Below are positions 56,790 to 64,000 of a stretch of DNA of 64,000 nucleotides, piece after piece. Below the pieces are notes generated by a model. The model did not search any database and was not told where the DNA came from. It saw only the letters and a program-made list of their open reading frames with translations. Positions within the stretch are counted from its first letter, which is position 1. Each line of letters starts with the position of its first letter. Both the position numbers and the translations under genes were made by a program. The stretch is from Thioclava sp. JE_KL1. Lineage in GTDB: Bacteria > Pseudomonadota > Alphaproteobacteria > Rhodobacterales > Rhodobacteraceae. Where the stretch lies: assembly GCF_009296265.1 (NCBI RefSeq), contig NZ_WBJS01000001.1, positions 434,001 through 498,000 of the forward strand, given 5' to 3'.

Positions 56790-57185
56790 TCACTTGAAGC
56801 GGCCTTCGCGCGCGAGCACCTCGATCTGGTATCCGTCCGGATCGGCCACGAAAAAGAACTTCGCGACGACCTCCCCTGCCGGCGCGAATTCCACGAGTTT
56901 GCGAGGCGCGAGGCCCTCCGCCTCGAAGCGTTTGTGTTCGGCTTCGAGATCATCGACCGAGACCGCAAAATGGCCGTAGCCATCGCCGAGGTCATAGGGC
57001 TCGGTCCGGCCCTTGTTGACGGTGAGTTCCAGTTCGAACTCGCTTTCGGGATTGCTCAGATAGACGAGCGTGAAATCCGGAAAGTCGAGACGGTCGGCGA
57101 CCTTGAGGCCGAAAGCCTTGTCGTAAAACGCGACCGAGCGGTCCTCGTCGAGGACACGGATCATGGAATGAATGGATTTTGCCAC
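56790..57185 (-). CDS. gloA: Lactoylglutathione lyase (glyoxalase I)
   Basis: The 131-residue VOC-fold enzyme isomerises the methylglyoxal-glutathione hemithioacetal. Metal ligands match E. coli GlxI by eye: His6, Glu53 (in ELELT), His72 (GYGHFAVSV) and Glu122 (YQIEVL). It starts with GTG after GGGAG. It heads an operon with a GMC dehydrogenase and its Tat subunit, which suggests coupled oxidation and aldehyde detoxification. The inverted repeat at 57249-57270 lies 64 bp upstream. Confidence 0.92.
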   Translation of the reverse strand: MAKSIHSMIRVLDEDRSVAFYDKAFGLKVADRLDFPDFTLVYLSNPESEFELELTVNKGRTEPYDLGDGYGHFAVSVDDLEAEHKRFEAEGLAPRKLVEFAPAGEVVAKFFFVADPDGYQIEVLAREGRFK

Positions 57186-57248
57186 CGGTTGCTCCCGCTG
57201 TAGTGCTGTCAGTTGTCCTGAGAGCCTAGCAGCGGGCCGCGGTGGGGC

Positions 57249-57270
57249 GGGTAGTAGGTCTATACTACCC
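57249..57270. promoter_or_regulatory. Perfect inverted repeat GGGTAGTA-N6-TACTACCC
   Basis: Eight-base perfect arms around GGTCTA lie upstream of gloA, near -40 to -60 relative to a plausible promoter, and just downstream of the ribbon-helix-helix gene. The position fits an activator site for the gloA/GMC operon. LuxR/FixJ-type response regulators and RHH proteins are candidates. Confidence 0.55.
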
Positions 57271-57299
57271 CTGAAGAATGTTTGACGTCAGGCTTGCGC

Positions 57300-57593
57300 T
57301 TACTCTGCCGCGACCGCGAGCGGGGCGCGATCGGTCGAGATTTCCATGAATTTCAGGCACGCACAGCGCAGCAGCGACGTGAAGTTCGACGGCTCCCCGC
57401 GCAGCTCCAGCACTTCCGCATGCAGCGTAGAGATGAAGGTCGGCGTGGACACCCCATCGCGCGCGGCGATCTCGTCGAGAATGTCCCAGAACGCGTTCTC
57501 GAGCCGGATGCTCGTGCTCTGGCCGTTGAGCCGCAGCCTGCGCGTCTCGCTGGAATAGCGCTCCGGGTCCTGACCGGCGAATACATGGCACAT
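57300..57593 (-). CDS. Ribbon-helix-helix domain protein
   Basis: The 97-residue protein has an RHH_4-like core: a beta strand (QSTSIRLENAF) and two helices (WDILDEIAARDG and TPTFISTLHAEVLELR). The arginine in the strand would contact DNA. A Cys-containing helix LLRCACLKF follows. GGAGGAGAG precedes the ATG. It is encoded directly upstream of the inverted repeat and of the gloA/GMC operon on the same strand, so it may be a local regulator. The family is little studied. Confidence 0.75.
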   Translation of the reverse strand: MCHVFAGQDPERYSSETRRLRLNGQSTSIRLENAFWDILDEIAARDGVSTPTFISTLHAEVLELRGEPSNFTSLLRCACLKFMEISTDRAPLAVAAE

Positions 57594-57717
57594 ATCGTCT
57601 CTCCTCCCTCAGATCCGATTGCCGAGGCGAACCAAGATCCACCCGAGACTCAAGAATATGAACAATCCGGGTCGGGTCAATCGTGTTGTGACGGGGGGCG
57701 TGGCCGAGCGCATCAGG

Positions 57718-58782
57718 CTATGGGGTCGCCGCGAAACCTCCCACAAGGTCACGCGCCACGCGCTCCGCTGCAGCTAGCGCACCTTCCATGTAGCCGCCCA
57801 TCTCGGGCGCGGTTTCCGAAGAGGCGAAATGAACCCGCCCGTCATGGAGCCCGCGCAGCACCGGCGGAAGGCCGTAATCGGGGTGGAACCTGAGCGGCTC
57901 GAGATCAGCCTCCGCTGCCGTTTCGGGCGCGACGGCCCAGTCTTCGAGCGCATAGGTCAGCGGGTTGGCCGCCTTGGGCCCAAAGATCCGGCCAAGCTGT
58001 TCAAGGGCGGCAGCTTTGACCACCTCCTCCTGCCCGATCCGCGCCCGCGCCGGCAGGCCCAGAAAGCCGAACAGCGCCGCGGGCGTGCCGTCCGGCCCCG
58101 AGGCATCGTGGATTTCCGCCAGAGGCCCGCGCTGGCTCATCGCGTCGCCCGACAGCCCGGCTTCGCGCCAGAACGGTCGCTCGTAGAGGGCGACGAATTT
58201 CGCGTGCCCCGCCATCCATGTCGGGATTGCGCGGAGCGCCTGCATCTGCGCCTCGCTCAGCTGCGGCGCGAAAGACATCTGCGCCGCAACGCGGGGCGGC
58301 ACGGCCAGCACGACATGCTCGGCCTCGCAGGCCCGACCGTCATCAAGCGTGACCGAGGGCCCTGCCCCGATCTCGACGACGCGCGCCCCGGGATGAAGCT
58401 GCGCGGCGGGAAGGTCGGCGGCGAGGGCATTGGTCAGCGCGCCCATGCCGCCTTCGAGACGCCACGACCCCGCCATGCTGGCAAAGCCCATATTGCGGTG
58501 AACGTCGCCGCTCGCATCTTCCAGCGACACCGCGCCGCGCGCGAACTGCTCGAACTTGCGCAGGTTCAGCGCCTCGGTGAGCGCCGCGATCCGGGGCTGG
58601 CCGGGCCAGAACCATGACGGGCCGAGATCGACCCTGCCCGTTGCGGTCTCAAGCGCCTTGATCCGACCGCCAAAGCGCGGCCGCGCCTCGAACAGCTCGA
58701 AAGAGACCCCGCGCGCGTGCAGGTGCCGCGCGAGCGCCAAGCCCGCGAGCCCGCCGCCCACGATCGCAACCTGCGTTTTCAT
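57718..58782 (-). CDS. FAD-dependent amine-oxidase-like oxidoreductase
   Basis: The 354-residue flavoprotein has the N-terminal dinucleotide motif IVGGGLAGLALARHL, the GG-doublet region RPRFGGRIKALE and a C-terminal FAD contact (FASSETAPEMGGYMEGAL) typical of flavin monoamine oxidases. It is shorter than most amine oxidases (about 450), so the substrate domain is reduced. No signal peptide. It is 34 bp after the cupin gene, probably cotranscribed with it. Substrate unknown. Confidence 0.83.
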   Translation of the reverse strand: MKTQVAIVGGGLAGLALARHLHARGVSFELFEARPRFGGRIKALETATGRVDLGPSWFWPGQPRIAALTEALNLRKFEQFARGAVSLEDASGDVHRNMGFASMAGSWRLEGGMGALTNALAADLPAAQLHPGARVVEIGAGPSVTLDDGRACEAEHVVLAVPPRVAAQMSFAPQLSEAQMQALRAIPTWMAGHAKFVALYERPFWREAGLSGDAMSQRGPLAEIHDASGPDGTPAALFGFLGLPARARIGQEEVVKAAALEQLGRIFGPKAANPLTYALEDWAVAPETAAEADLEPLRFHPDYGLPPVLRGLHDGRVHFASSETAPEMGGYMEGALAAAERVARDLVGGFAATP

Positions 58783-58815
58783 GGAAGCCTCGTCATGTTG
58801 AGAGATCGTTTTCCG

Positions 58816-59484
58816 TCACTGTTCCGGCGCGGCAACGAAGCGCAGATGCCCCGTCTTGATCCAGAACTCGGCGCCGCCCGGCCCGGCCTGAACCTGCAGC
58901 GATTGATCCACGGGCAAGCGCAGCCACGATCCCTCGCGCAGCGCGTCGCCGCTCTCGGACAGCGTCCCGCCCAGCATGAGCAACTCCATCCCACCCGGAT
59001 CATCGAGCGACAGGCTCGCATTCGGCGCGAGCCGGAAATAGCGGACAATCTCGCGCGCGTCGCGATGAAGCTCAGCGCATTCGACTCCCTCGCCAGTCTG
59101 GGTCAGATCGGCCCGCATATCCTTGTGAAACTGATTGCGGTCGTCCGGGTCGAACTGCCAGAGCTTCACGAAGATCGTGCAGCCACCCTCCGATCCCGGG
59201 CGATGCCGGGTCTGCGGTGGATTGCGCACGTACGTCCCCGCCGGATAATCGCCGCTCTCATCTTGGAACACGCCTTCGAGCACGAGATATTCCTCGCCGC
59301 CGCCATGCGTATGCGCCGAGAAACTGTGCCCCGGTGCGAAGCGCACGATGCTCGTCGCCCGCGCCACCTCGTCGCCGATCCGGTCGAGCATCCGCCGCTC
59401 GACACCCGCCGACGGCGAGCCGTGCCAGTCGAGCGTGTCGGAATGAACGAGCACGCGCTCCGAGAATTCCGCGTTGATTTCCAT
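58816..59484 (-). CDS. ChrR-like cupin (bicupin) protein
   Basis: The 222-residue protein has a first cupin with the metal motif [14 protein letters not shown] (His-x-His...Glu) and a late His (QTRHRPGS), as in the cupin domain of ChrR anti-sigma factors. A second, degenerate cupin follows. It lacks the zinc anti-sigma N-terminal domain, so it is probably a metal-dependent dioxygenase or sensor. The perfect palindrome at 59505-59520 lies 21 bp before its ATG. Confidence 0.78.
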   Translation of the reverse strand: MEINAEFSERVLVHSDTLDWHGSPSAGVERRMLDRIGDEVARATSIVRFAPGHSFSAHTHGGGEEYLVLEGVFQDESGDYPAGTYVRNPPQTRHRPGSEGGCTIFVKLWQFDPDDRNQFHKDMRADLTQTGEGVECAELHRDAREIVRYFRLAPNASLSLDDPGGMELLMLGGTLSESGDALREGSWLRLPVDQSLQVQAGPGGAEFWIKTGHLRFVAAPEQ

Positions 59485-59504
59485 GTGCCCTCCGAAATAT
59501 CTGC

Positions 59505-59520
59505 CCCAACCTAGGTTGGG
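59505..59520. promoter_or_regulatory. Perfect 16-bp palindrome CCCAACCTAGGTTGGG
   Basis: This uninterrupted palindrome sits between the nitrilase-type amidase gene (stop 59601) and the cupin gene (start 59484), right upstream of the cupin ribosome site. It fits a repressor operator controlling the cupin/amine oxidase pair. As an RNA hairpin it could instead attenuate read-through. Confidence 0.5.
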
Positions 59521-59600
59521 CTGTCGCACCGCCCCTAAGCCGCGCGTAACTCGGAGCTATGCTCGGAAGGCAGAATTTCAAATGCCGCGAAGCCCCTCGG

Positions 59601-60374
59601 CTATTCGACGCTGCGCAGATCATCGAGCTGAACCGAGATCGCCTCGCCGGGATAATCGGCGGGCTTCGGCAGGTCCGCAATGAGCGTCGTCGGCCCGCTT
59701 CCGGCCTGCGCCACAGCCTGTCCGTCGGGACCCGCGATCACGGACTTGCCACCGAAGTCGATATCGCGATCAGGTCCGGCGTAATTCGCATAGACCACGA
59801 CGGCCGCGTTCTCATTCGCGCGCGCCCGCACGAGCAGATCGGGGACGTGATCGTAGCCAACCGGGTTCGCCGTCGGCACGAGGATCAACTCGGCCTTCGC
59901 TCTCGCCAAGGTCCGTGCGTGCTCCGGGAACTCGATGTCATAGCAAATCAGCAGGCCGGTCCGGACGCCATTCAGCTCGAAGACGGGCGGCGTTTCCGTC
60001 CCGAAGGCGAAGCTCGCCCGCTCCATCTCGCCGAAGAGTTGGATCTTGCGATAATGCCCGACCCGCGCGCCTGTCTTGTCGAGCACAGACGCCGCGTTGA
60101 ACACGTCATCGCCCAGCCGTTCGGCCCAGCCATAGCAGATCGCGCATTCGTATTTGCGCGCGATATCGCCCATCGTGGTGCACCACTCTGCGCCGAGCGG
60201 CTGCGCCTGCACGCGATGGTCCTCGGGCCGGTTGTAGCCGGGCAGGATCAGCTCGGGCAGCACGACAAGATCGACGCCGAGCCTCAACAGACCGCTCACC
60301 CATGCCTCGATGGTCGCAAAAATCTGCGCCGGGTCAGAGGGAAGCGGCAGCGGCTGGACGAGCGCGATTCTCAT
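59601..60374 (-). CDS. Carbon-nitrogen hydrolase (nitrilase superfamily amidase)
   Basis: The 257-residue amidase has Glu in VVLPELILPGYN, Lys in GHYRKIQLF and Cys in LLICYDIEFPE, the complete nitrilase-fold triad. It most resembles small aliphatic amidases or omega-amidase-like enzymes and is distinct from the D-carbamoylase-like enzyme at 48368. GGAG lies 6 bases before the ATG at 60374. With the amine-oxidase-like and cupin genes it may act on an amine or amide; substrate unknown. Confidence 0.88.
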   Translation of the reverse strand: MRIALVQPLPLPSDPAQIFATIEAWVSGLLRLGVDLVVLPELILPGYNRPEDHRVQAQPLGAEWCTTMGDIARKYECAICYGWAERLGDDVFNAASVLDKTGARVGHYRKIQLFGEMERASFAFGTETPPVFELNGVRTGLLICYDIEFPEHARTLARAKAELILVPTANPVGYDHVPDLLVRARANENAAVVVYANYAGPDRDIDFGGKSVIAGPDGQAVAQAGSGPTTLIADLPKPADYPGEAISVQLDDLRSVE

Positions 60375-60519
60375 GTTTGTCTCCATTCTCGACAAACAAG
60401 CGTATCGCTTGCGCCGCAGCCCGTCACCCTGAGCAAAGCCGGAAAACTCTGCCTACGGGCGACAGACGTCTGGAGAGAGGGTCAGGACGAAGGCAGCCGC
60501 GAGAACCTGTCCAGTTCAA

Positions 60520-60723
60520 TCAAGACAGGAGTTTCGCCTTGGCCTCCCGCAGGGCATGCGCGAGTTCGAGATAGCCGGCATTGCCATTATTGAGATGCAT
60601 CAGCTCATAGTGGTCTGCCCAGTGGTCGATCCGCGCACGCGGCACACGGTCCGACCACGCACCTCTGCGCACCCGGATGGCCCCGTCTTCCAAGCACTCT
60701 ACTTCGATACGCGTTTCGATCAT
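60520..60723 (-). CDS. Hypothetical protein, 67 aa
   Basis: A small soluble protein starting MIETRIEVECLEDGAIRVRRG after GGAG (start 60723). A longer frame to 60906 exists but its added part looks non-coding. Predicted as beta strands then helices (HWADHYELMHL, LELAHALREAKAKLL). Not recognised. It stands alone upstream of the amidase gene. Confidence 0.55.
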   Translation of the reverse strand: MIETRIEVECLEDGAIRVRRGAWSDRVPRARIDHWADHYELMHLNNGNAGYLELAHALREAKAKLLS

Positions 60724-61127
60724 AACGATCTCCATCTCTAACTCGTCAAGGGCGCAAGAGGCTCGCGATACAGCCGGGGCCCTCCCGAAAATAACATTTT
60801 TGCGAATAGACAATTGTTGCGAATAACCCACTGGTAACAAAGGAATGCGACTCCGCGCATTGCGGATTTCCTCAGTTTTTTCCGCGGTAACAGTGAATTG
60901 ACTCACGGCGTGCCGAAATCCCCCCTGAGTTGAATGTTCAGCGGGTGGTCCGGCAGGGTCAAATTGGAGTGTCGGGCCTTCGCGCGAGAAACGAAGCCCC
61001 CCGATTTGTGCCCCGATTTAGAGCGATCCGTATCTGCGAGCCATGCGGCGGTGCTCCCCACCAGCATCAGCCCGGATCGGACGCCATCAGACATCGGATG
61101 CCGCAACTGACCGCCTAAGCCGATCCT
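60724..61127. other. 404-bp region without a supported gene
   Basis: The left part (60724-60906) is AT-rich for this genome and contains a 9-bp direct repeat TTGCGAATA at 60800-60808 and 60817-60825, separated by a CAATTG palindrome. It is a plausible promoter/operator for the 67-aa gene. The right part (60907-61127) has short frames on both strands that I do not recognise; a decayed gene fragment cannot be excluded. Confidence 0.45.
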
Positions 61128-61370
61128 TCAAACCCGCTTTGCGAGAAACGCCGCCGCAAGATCCGGGGTGGCGATCTGGGGATAATCCGCCTCGGCAATC
61201 GCGACGCCGAAGCGCTGGTTGAGCGCGATCACGAGGTTCAGGATATCCATCGAGTCGAGCTCGAGATCGTCCTGCAGATGGTCCGACCCCGCGATTTCGG
61301 CGGGATCGAGATCGGGGGCGACGCGCACGAGTTCCTCGATATAGGCGCTGCGGATTTCGTCTTCGGTCAT
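61128..61370 (-). CDS. Acyl carrier protein linked to a 2-oxoacid dehydrogenase
   Basis: The 80-residue acidic helical protein has the phosphopantetheine site LELDSMDILN (Ser40) and the standard four-helix pattern. It overlaps the E2 acyltransferase gene by ATGA, so it is made together with it. That is unusual: E2 normally passes its acyl group to CoA. The arrangement suggests that the complex may load an acyl group onto this dedicated carrier for a special lipid or secondary metabolite. It is the last gene of the operon in the window. Confidence 0.88.
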   Translation of the reverse strand: MTEDEIRSAYIEELVRVAPDLDPAEIAGSDHLQDDLELDSMDILNLVIALNQRFGVAIAEADYPQIATPDLAAAFLAKRV

Positions 61371-62548
61371 AGCTCCTCCGGGGTTTGCAGCTTCGCGTCG
61401 ATCGCGGTCAGGAATTTCGAGCCCAGCCGCCCGTCGCTCACGCGGTGATCGGCGGCGAGGGTCAGCGTCACGGCCTGTGCGGCGATCACTTCGCCGTCGC
61501 GCACCAACGCTTGCAGGCCGGGCGCACCGGCGGTGACGATAGCGACCTGCGGCGGCACGATGATACCGGCCATCGCCTCGACCCCGCTTTCGCCGAGCGC
61601 CGAGAAGGTCAGCGTCGCCATGCTCATCTCCGAGCTTTTGAGCCGCCCGGCACGGGCGCGCATCGTGAGGTCGCGCATCGCCTCCATCAAATCCTGCAAG
61701 CTCTTCTTGTCGGCATCGAGGATTGCTGGCGCGACAAGCCCGCCGCCCCGAAGCGCGATGGCGAGCCCGAGATGGATCGCCGCGGAGGGCGTGAACCCAT
61801 CTTCCCCGAAATGCCCGTTCACCGCCTTTTCCTCACGCGCGGCCAGCGCCATCGCCTTCATCAGGAGCGCGCCCATCAGGATGCGTTCTTCGGGCGGGCG
61901 GTCGGCATTGGCGGCGCTTAGCCAGTCGCTCGCGGCGCTGAGGTCGATCGTGTGGGTGACGTAGTAATGCGGGATCTCACGTTTCGACCGGGCCATCGCG
62001 GCAGCGATCGCCTTGCGCATCTCGGCGAGATAGGCGCCGCGATCTTGCGCCGGGGACGGTGTCGCGGCGGGTTTCTTCGTCTCGACATCGGAGAGGACGA
62101 TCGCGCCTCCTGGCCCGCTGCCGGTGAGGCTCTCCAGCGCAATCCCCAATTCCGCCGCGCGCGCCTTGGCGGCAGGTGATGCGGCGATCCCTGATGGGGT
62201 TGCTGCGGGCGGAGCGGTTGGCGGCGCTGCTTCCGCCGCAGGCGCGGCAGGTTCGGCGGGGGCCTGCGGCGCAACTGGCGGCGCGGTCTGCGTTGGGGCC
62301 TCCGCAGCCTCCCCCGGTGCCTGAATAATGGCGAGCGGCGCGCCGACGGGCAGACTCTGGCCCAGTTCGGCCACCAGCTTTTCGACCACGCCGTCCTCGA
62401 AAACCTCGATCTCGATCGCGCCCTTCTGGGTCTCGACCACCGCGACGACATCGCCGTGCTTGACCGTATCGCCGGGCTTCACCAGCCATTCGACCAGCTT
62501 GCCCGCCTCCATATCCGCGCCAAGCGAGGGCATCTTGAAAACGGCCAT
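61367..62548 (-). CDS. Dihydrolipoamide acyltransferase (E2) of a 2-oxoacid dehydrogenase
   Basis: The 393-residue E2 has an N-terminal lipoyl domain with lipoyl Lys42 in VVETQKGAIEIEV and an Ala/Pro-rich linker. A peripheral-subunit-binding domain (SPAAKARAAELGIALESL, about 125-160) follows, then a catalytic domain with the active-site motif ADHRVSDGRLG near the end. It transfers the acyl group from lipoate to CoA or another acceptor. It begins 4 bp after the E1 stop and overlaps the ACP gene. Whether the acyl is acetyl, branched or acetoin-derived is not clear. Confidence 0.92.
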   Translation of the reverse strand: MAVFKMPSLGADMEAGKLVEWLVKPGDTVKHGDVVAVVETQKGAIEIEVFEDGVVEKLVAELGQSLPVGAPLAIIQAPGEAAEAPTQTAPPVAPQAPAEPAAPAAEAAPPTAPPAATPSGIAASPAAKARAAELGIALESLTGSGPGGAIVLSDVETKKPAATPSPAQDRGAYLAEMRKAIAAAMARSKREIPHYYVTHTIDLSAASDWLSAANADRPPEERILMGALLMKAMALAAREEKAVNGHFGEDGFTPSAAIHLGLAIALRGGGLVAPAILDADKKSLQDLMEAMRDLTMRARAGRLKSSEMSMATLTFSALGESGVEAMAGIIVPPQVAIVTAGAPGLQALVRDGEVIAAQAVTLTLAADHRVSDGRLGSKFLTAIDAKLQTPEEL

Positions 62549-62552
62549 CGCG

Positions 62553-64000
62553 TCACCCTTTCCCGAGCGTCGTCTTCACGGCGGCGACGATGGCGGGCAC
62601 CTGCGGGATGGCGGCATCCTCGAGATGTTTGGGGTAGGGGATCGGCACCTCGGCGGAACACACCCGCCCCACCGGCGCATCGAGATGCCAGAAGGCCTGC
62701 TCGCCGATCCGGGCCGCGATTTCAGCCGAGAGCGAACCGGACCGCCAACCCTCATCCACGATCACCGCGCGGCGCGTGCGCGCAAGCGAGGCCATGATCG
62801 TCTCGTCATCGAGCGGGCGCAGGCAGCGCAGGTCGATCACCTCGGCCTCGATCCCCTCGCCTGCCAGCGCCTCGGCCGCCTCCAGCGTTTTCCACAGCGA
62901 CCCGCCATAGGTGATCAGGCTGATATCCTTGCCCGCGCGCCGGATCGCGGCTTTGTCGATATCGACCGGCCCCGCATTCGCGGCGATCTGGCCCGTCATG
63001 TTGTAGAGCATGACGTTCTCAAAAATCAGCACCGGGTCGGGATCCTCAATCGCAGTCCAGAGCATCCCGCGCGCGTCCTCCAGCGTGGCAGGCGCCAAGA
63101 CCCGCAGCCCGGGAATATGGGCATACCACCCCTCGAGCGAATGGGAATGCTGCGCGGCCAGCTGCTTGCCCGCGCCGGTCGCGAGGCGGATCACCACGGG
63201 CGCGCCGAACTGGCCGCCCGACATGTGCCGGATTGTGGCGGCGGTGTTCATGATCTGGTCGAGCGCGAGGAGCGAGAAATTCACCGTCATCACCTCGACG
63301 ATGGGGCGCATCCCCGCCGCCGCCGCGCCGATCCCCGCCCCGGTGAAGCCGGACTCCGACAGTGGCGTGTCGCGGATGCGTTCCTCTCCGAATTCGTCCA
63401 TCAACCCTTTCGAGACCGCGTAACACCCGCCGTAAGCGCCCACATCCTCGCCCATCAGGAAGACCCGATCGTCGCGGCTCATCGCGTCACGGATGCCCTG
63501 CTTGACCGCCTCGCGATAGGTCATCTCGACGCTCTCGGCGCTCGGTTCGGGCGGTGCGGGCGGCGCGGGGCGATCCTCGGCCATGACATGGCGGGTGAGC
63601 GTCTCGAGCGGCTCCCACTCGCTCGCCTCGGCATAGGCCACGGCGGCGGCGATCTCATCCTCGACGTCCGCCTCGATCTGCGCGACCTCTTCGGGATGCA
63701 TCAGCCCGCTCTCGTAAAGCCAAGACTGAAACCGCACGATCGGCCCCTTCTCACGCCACGCGGTGACCTCGTCCTTATCGCGATAGAGCTGGGCGTCGAA
63801 CATCGAATGCGCCCGGAACCGATAGGTCAGACATTCGAGAAAATAGGGCTTGCCGGTCTCGCGGATCGCGGCGAGCGCGCGGCGTGTGGCGGCCTCGACC
63901 GCGACCACATCCATCCCGTCCACCTGTTCCGTCACCGTGCCATAGGCGGCCGCCTTGCGCCTTATGTCGATCTCGGCCTCAGTTCGCGCCAGGGCCGAGC
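62553..64000 (-). CDS. 2-oxoacid dehydrogenase E1, alpha-beta fusion (partial, N-terminus outside window)
   Basis: The open frame runs from its stop at 62553 to the window edge. The first visible part is the end of E1 alpha ([38 protein letters not shown]). A linker rich in Pro ([14 protein letters not shown]) joins it to a complete E1 beta: [42 protein letters not shown] and the late [12 protein letters not shown]. In most complexes alpha and beta are separate genes; the fusion is clear because no stop or start separates them. It decarboxylates a 2-oxoacid with thiamine diphosphate and acylates the E2 encoded next. Confidence 0.92.
   Translation of the reverse strand, partial: SALARTEAEIDIRRKAAAYGTVTEQVDGMDVVAVEAATRRALAAIRETGKPYFLECLTYRFRAHSMFDAQLYRDKDEVTAWREKGPIVRFQSWLYESGLMHPEEVAQIEADVEDEIAAAVAYAEASEWEPLETLTRHVMAEDRPAPPAPPEPSAESVEMTYREAVKQGIRDAMSRDDRVFLMGEDVGAYGGCYAVSKGLMDEFGEERIRDTPLSESGFTGAGIGAAAAGMRPIVEVMTVNFSLLALDQIMNTAATIRHMSGGQFGAPVVIRLATGAGKQLAAQHSHSLEGWYAHIPGLRVLAPATLEDARGMLWTAIEDPDPVLIFENVMLYNMTGQIAANAGPVDIDKAAIRRAGKDISLITYGGSLWKTLEAAEALAGEGIEAEVIDLRCLRPLDDETIMASLARTRRAVIVDEGWRSGSLSAEIAARIGEQAFWHLDAPVGRVCSAEVPIPYPKHLEDAAIPQVPAIVAAVKTTLGKG

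Noticed and set aside
54646-57185. The second GMC locus considered as a duplicate of the first
   Set aside because: The small subunits belong to different families (subunit 3-like versus FAD-SLDH-like), and only the first has a cytochrome, so they are separate systems.
60724-60906. Upstream extension (to 60906) of the 67-aa protein
   Set aside because: AT-rich, with no ribosome site and sequence unlike a protein domain, while GGAG precedes the ATG at 60723.
60903-61118. Short frames on both strands that might be an insertion-sequence remnant
   Set aside because: No transposase motif, terminal inverted repeat or target duplication could be seen.

Overview
The window is high-GC chromosomal DNA that reads like a member of the alphaproteobacterial order Rhodobacterales (Rhodobacteraceae/Paracoccaceae; a marine or sediment genus such as Thioclava would fit). 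The pointers are the codon bias, many Tat-exported redox enzymes, an FnrL-type box, iron boxes of the kind this group uses, and a second ATP synthase operon of the N-ATPase type. The assignment is inference, because there is no rRNA, tRNA or other phylogenetic marker here. I saw no prophage, insertion sequence, CRISPR array, tRNA or rRNA gene. The region is dense with short, mostly metabolic, operons.

Layout. 1-4145: a partial lipoprotein gene and dsbD, divergent from a PmrA/QseB-like two-component system, with a CTTAAG-N5-CTTAAG box between them. 4155-7844: a three-subunit membrane sugar/alcohol dehydrogenase (Tat small subunit, GMC flavoprotein, triheme cytochrome c). 8221-11519: a 3-hydroxyisobutyrate-dehydrogenase-like reductase, and an aromatic FAD monooxygenase divergent from a MarR regulator. 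11572-14309: a two-gene molybdenum hydroxylase (IorAB type). 14540-17666: a DUF882 murein peptidase, a nucleoside deaminase and catalase. 17893-26512: glgX-treZ-treY, a short GlgC-like nucleotidyltransferase and a GT4 glycosyltransferase, i.e. alpha-glucan debranching and trehalose synthesis. 26690-31924: an orphan HWE-family histidine kinase and the efeUOB iron uptake genes. 32203-33612: 6-phosphogluconate dehydrogenase with a TTG start.

33751-40890: a perfect FNR box at the class II position in front of an SDR gene that overlaps a complete N-ATPase operon (atpDCQRBEFAG). Its c subunit carries a sodium-binding signature and its b subunit a delta-like C-terminus. 40946-49282: an RpiR regulator with tandem TGAAA-N6-TTTC sites, a polyamine-type ABC importer, diaminopropionate ammonia-lyase, an M20 carbamoylase/amidohydrolase and a D-carbamoylase-like nitrilase. 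I read this as a catabolic operon for a ureido or carbamoyl diamino acid, possibly not described before. 49309-52800: an unrecognised 138-residue protein, a 48-residue lipoprotein and a long Na+/H+ antiporter with a cyclic-nucleotide-binding-like domain.

52926-60723: a redox and detoxification stretch with wrbA, pirin, a second GMC dehydrogenase operon led by glyoxalase I, a ribbon-helix-helix protein, an amine-oxidase-like flavoprotein, a bicupin and a second nitrilase-family amidase. 61128-64000: an acyl carrier protein, a dihydrolipoamide acyltransferase and a fused E1 alpha-beta 2-oxoacid dehydrogenase running off the window. The strongest leads are the diaminopropionate/carbamoylase operon, the FNR-linked SDR/N-ATPase operon, and the ACP + E2 + fused E1 cluster.
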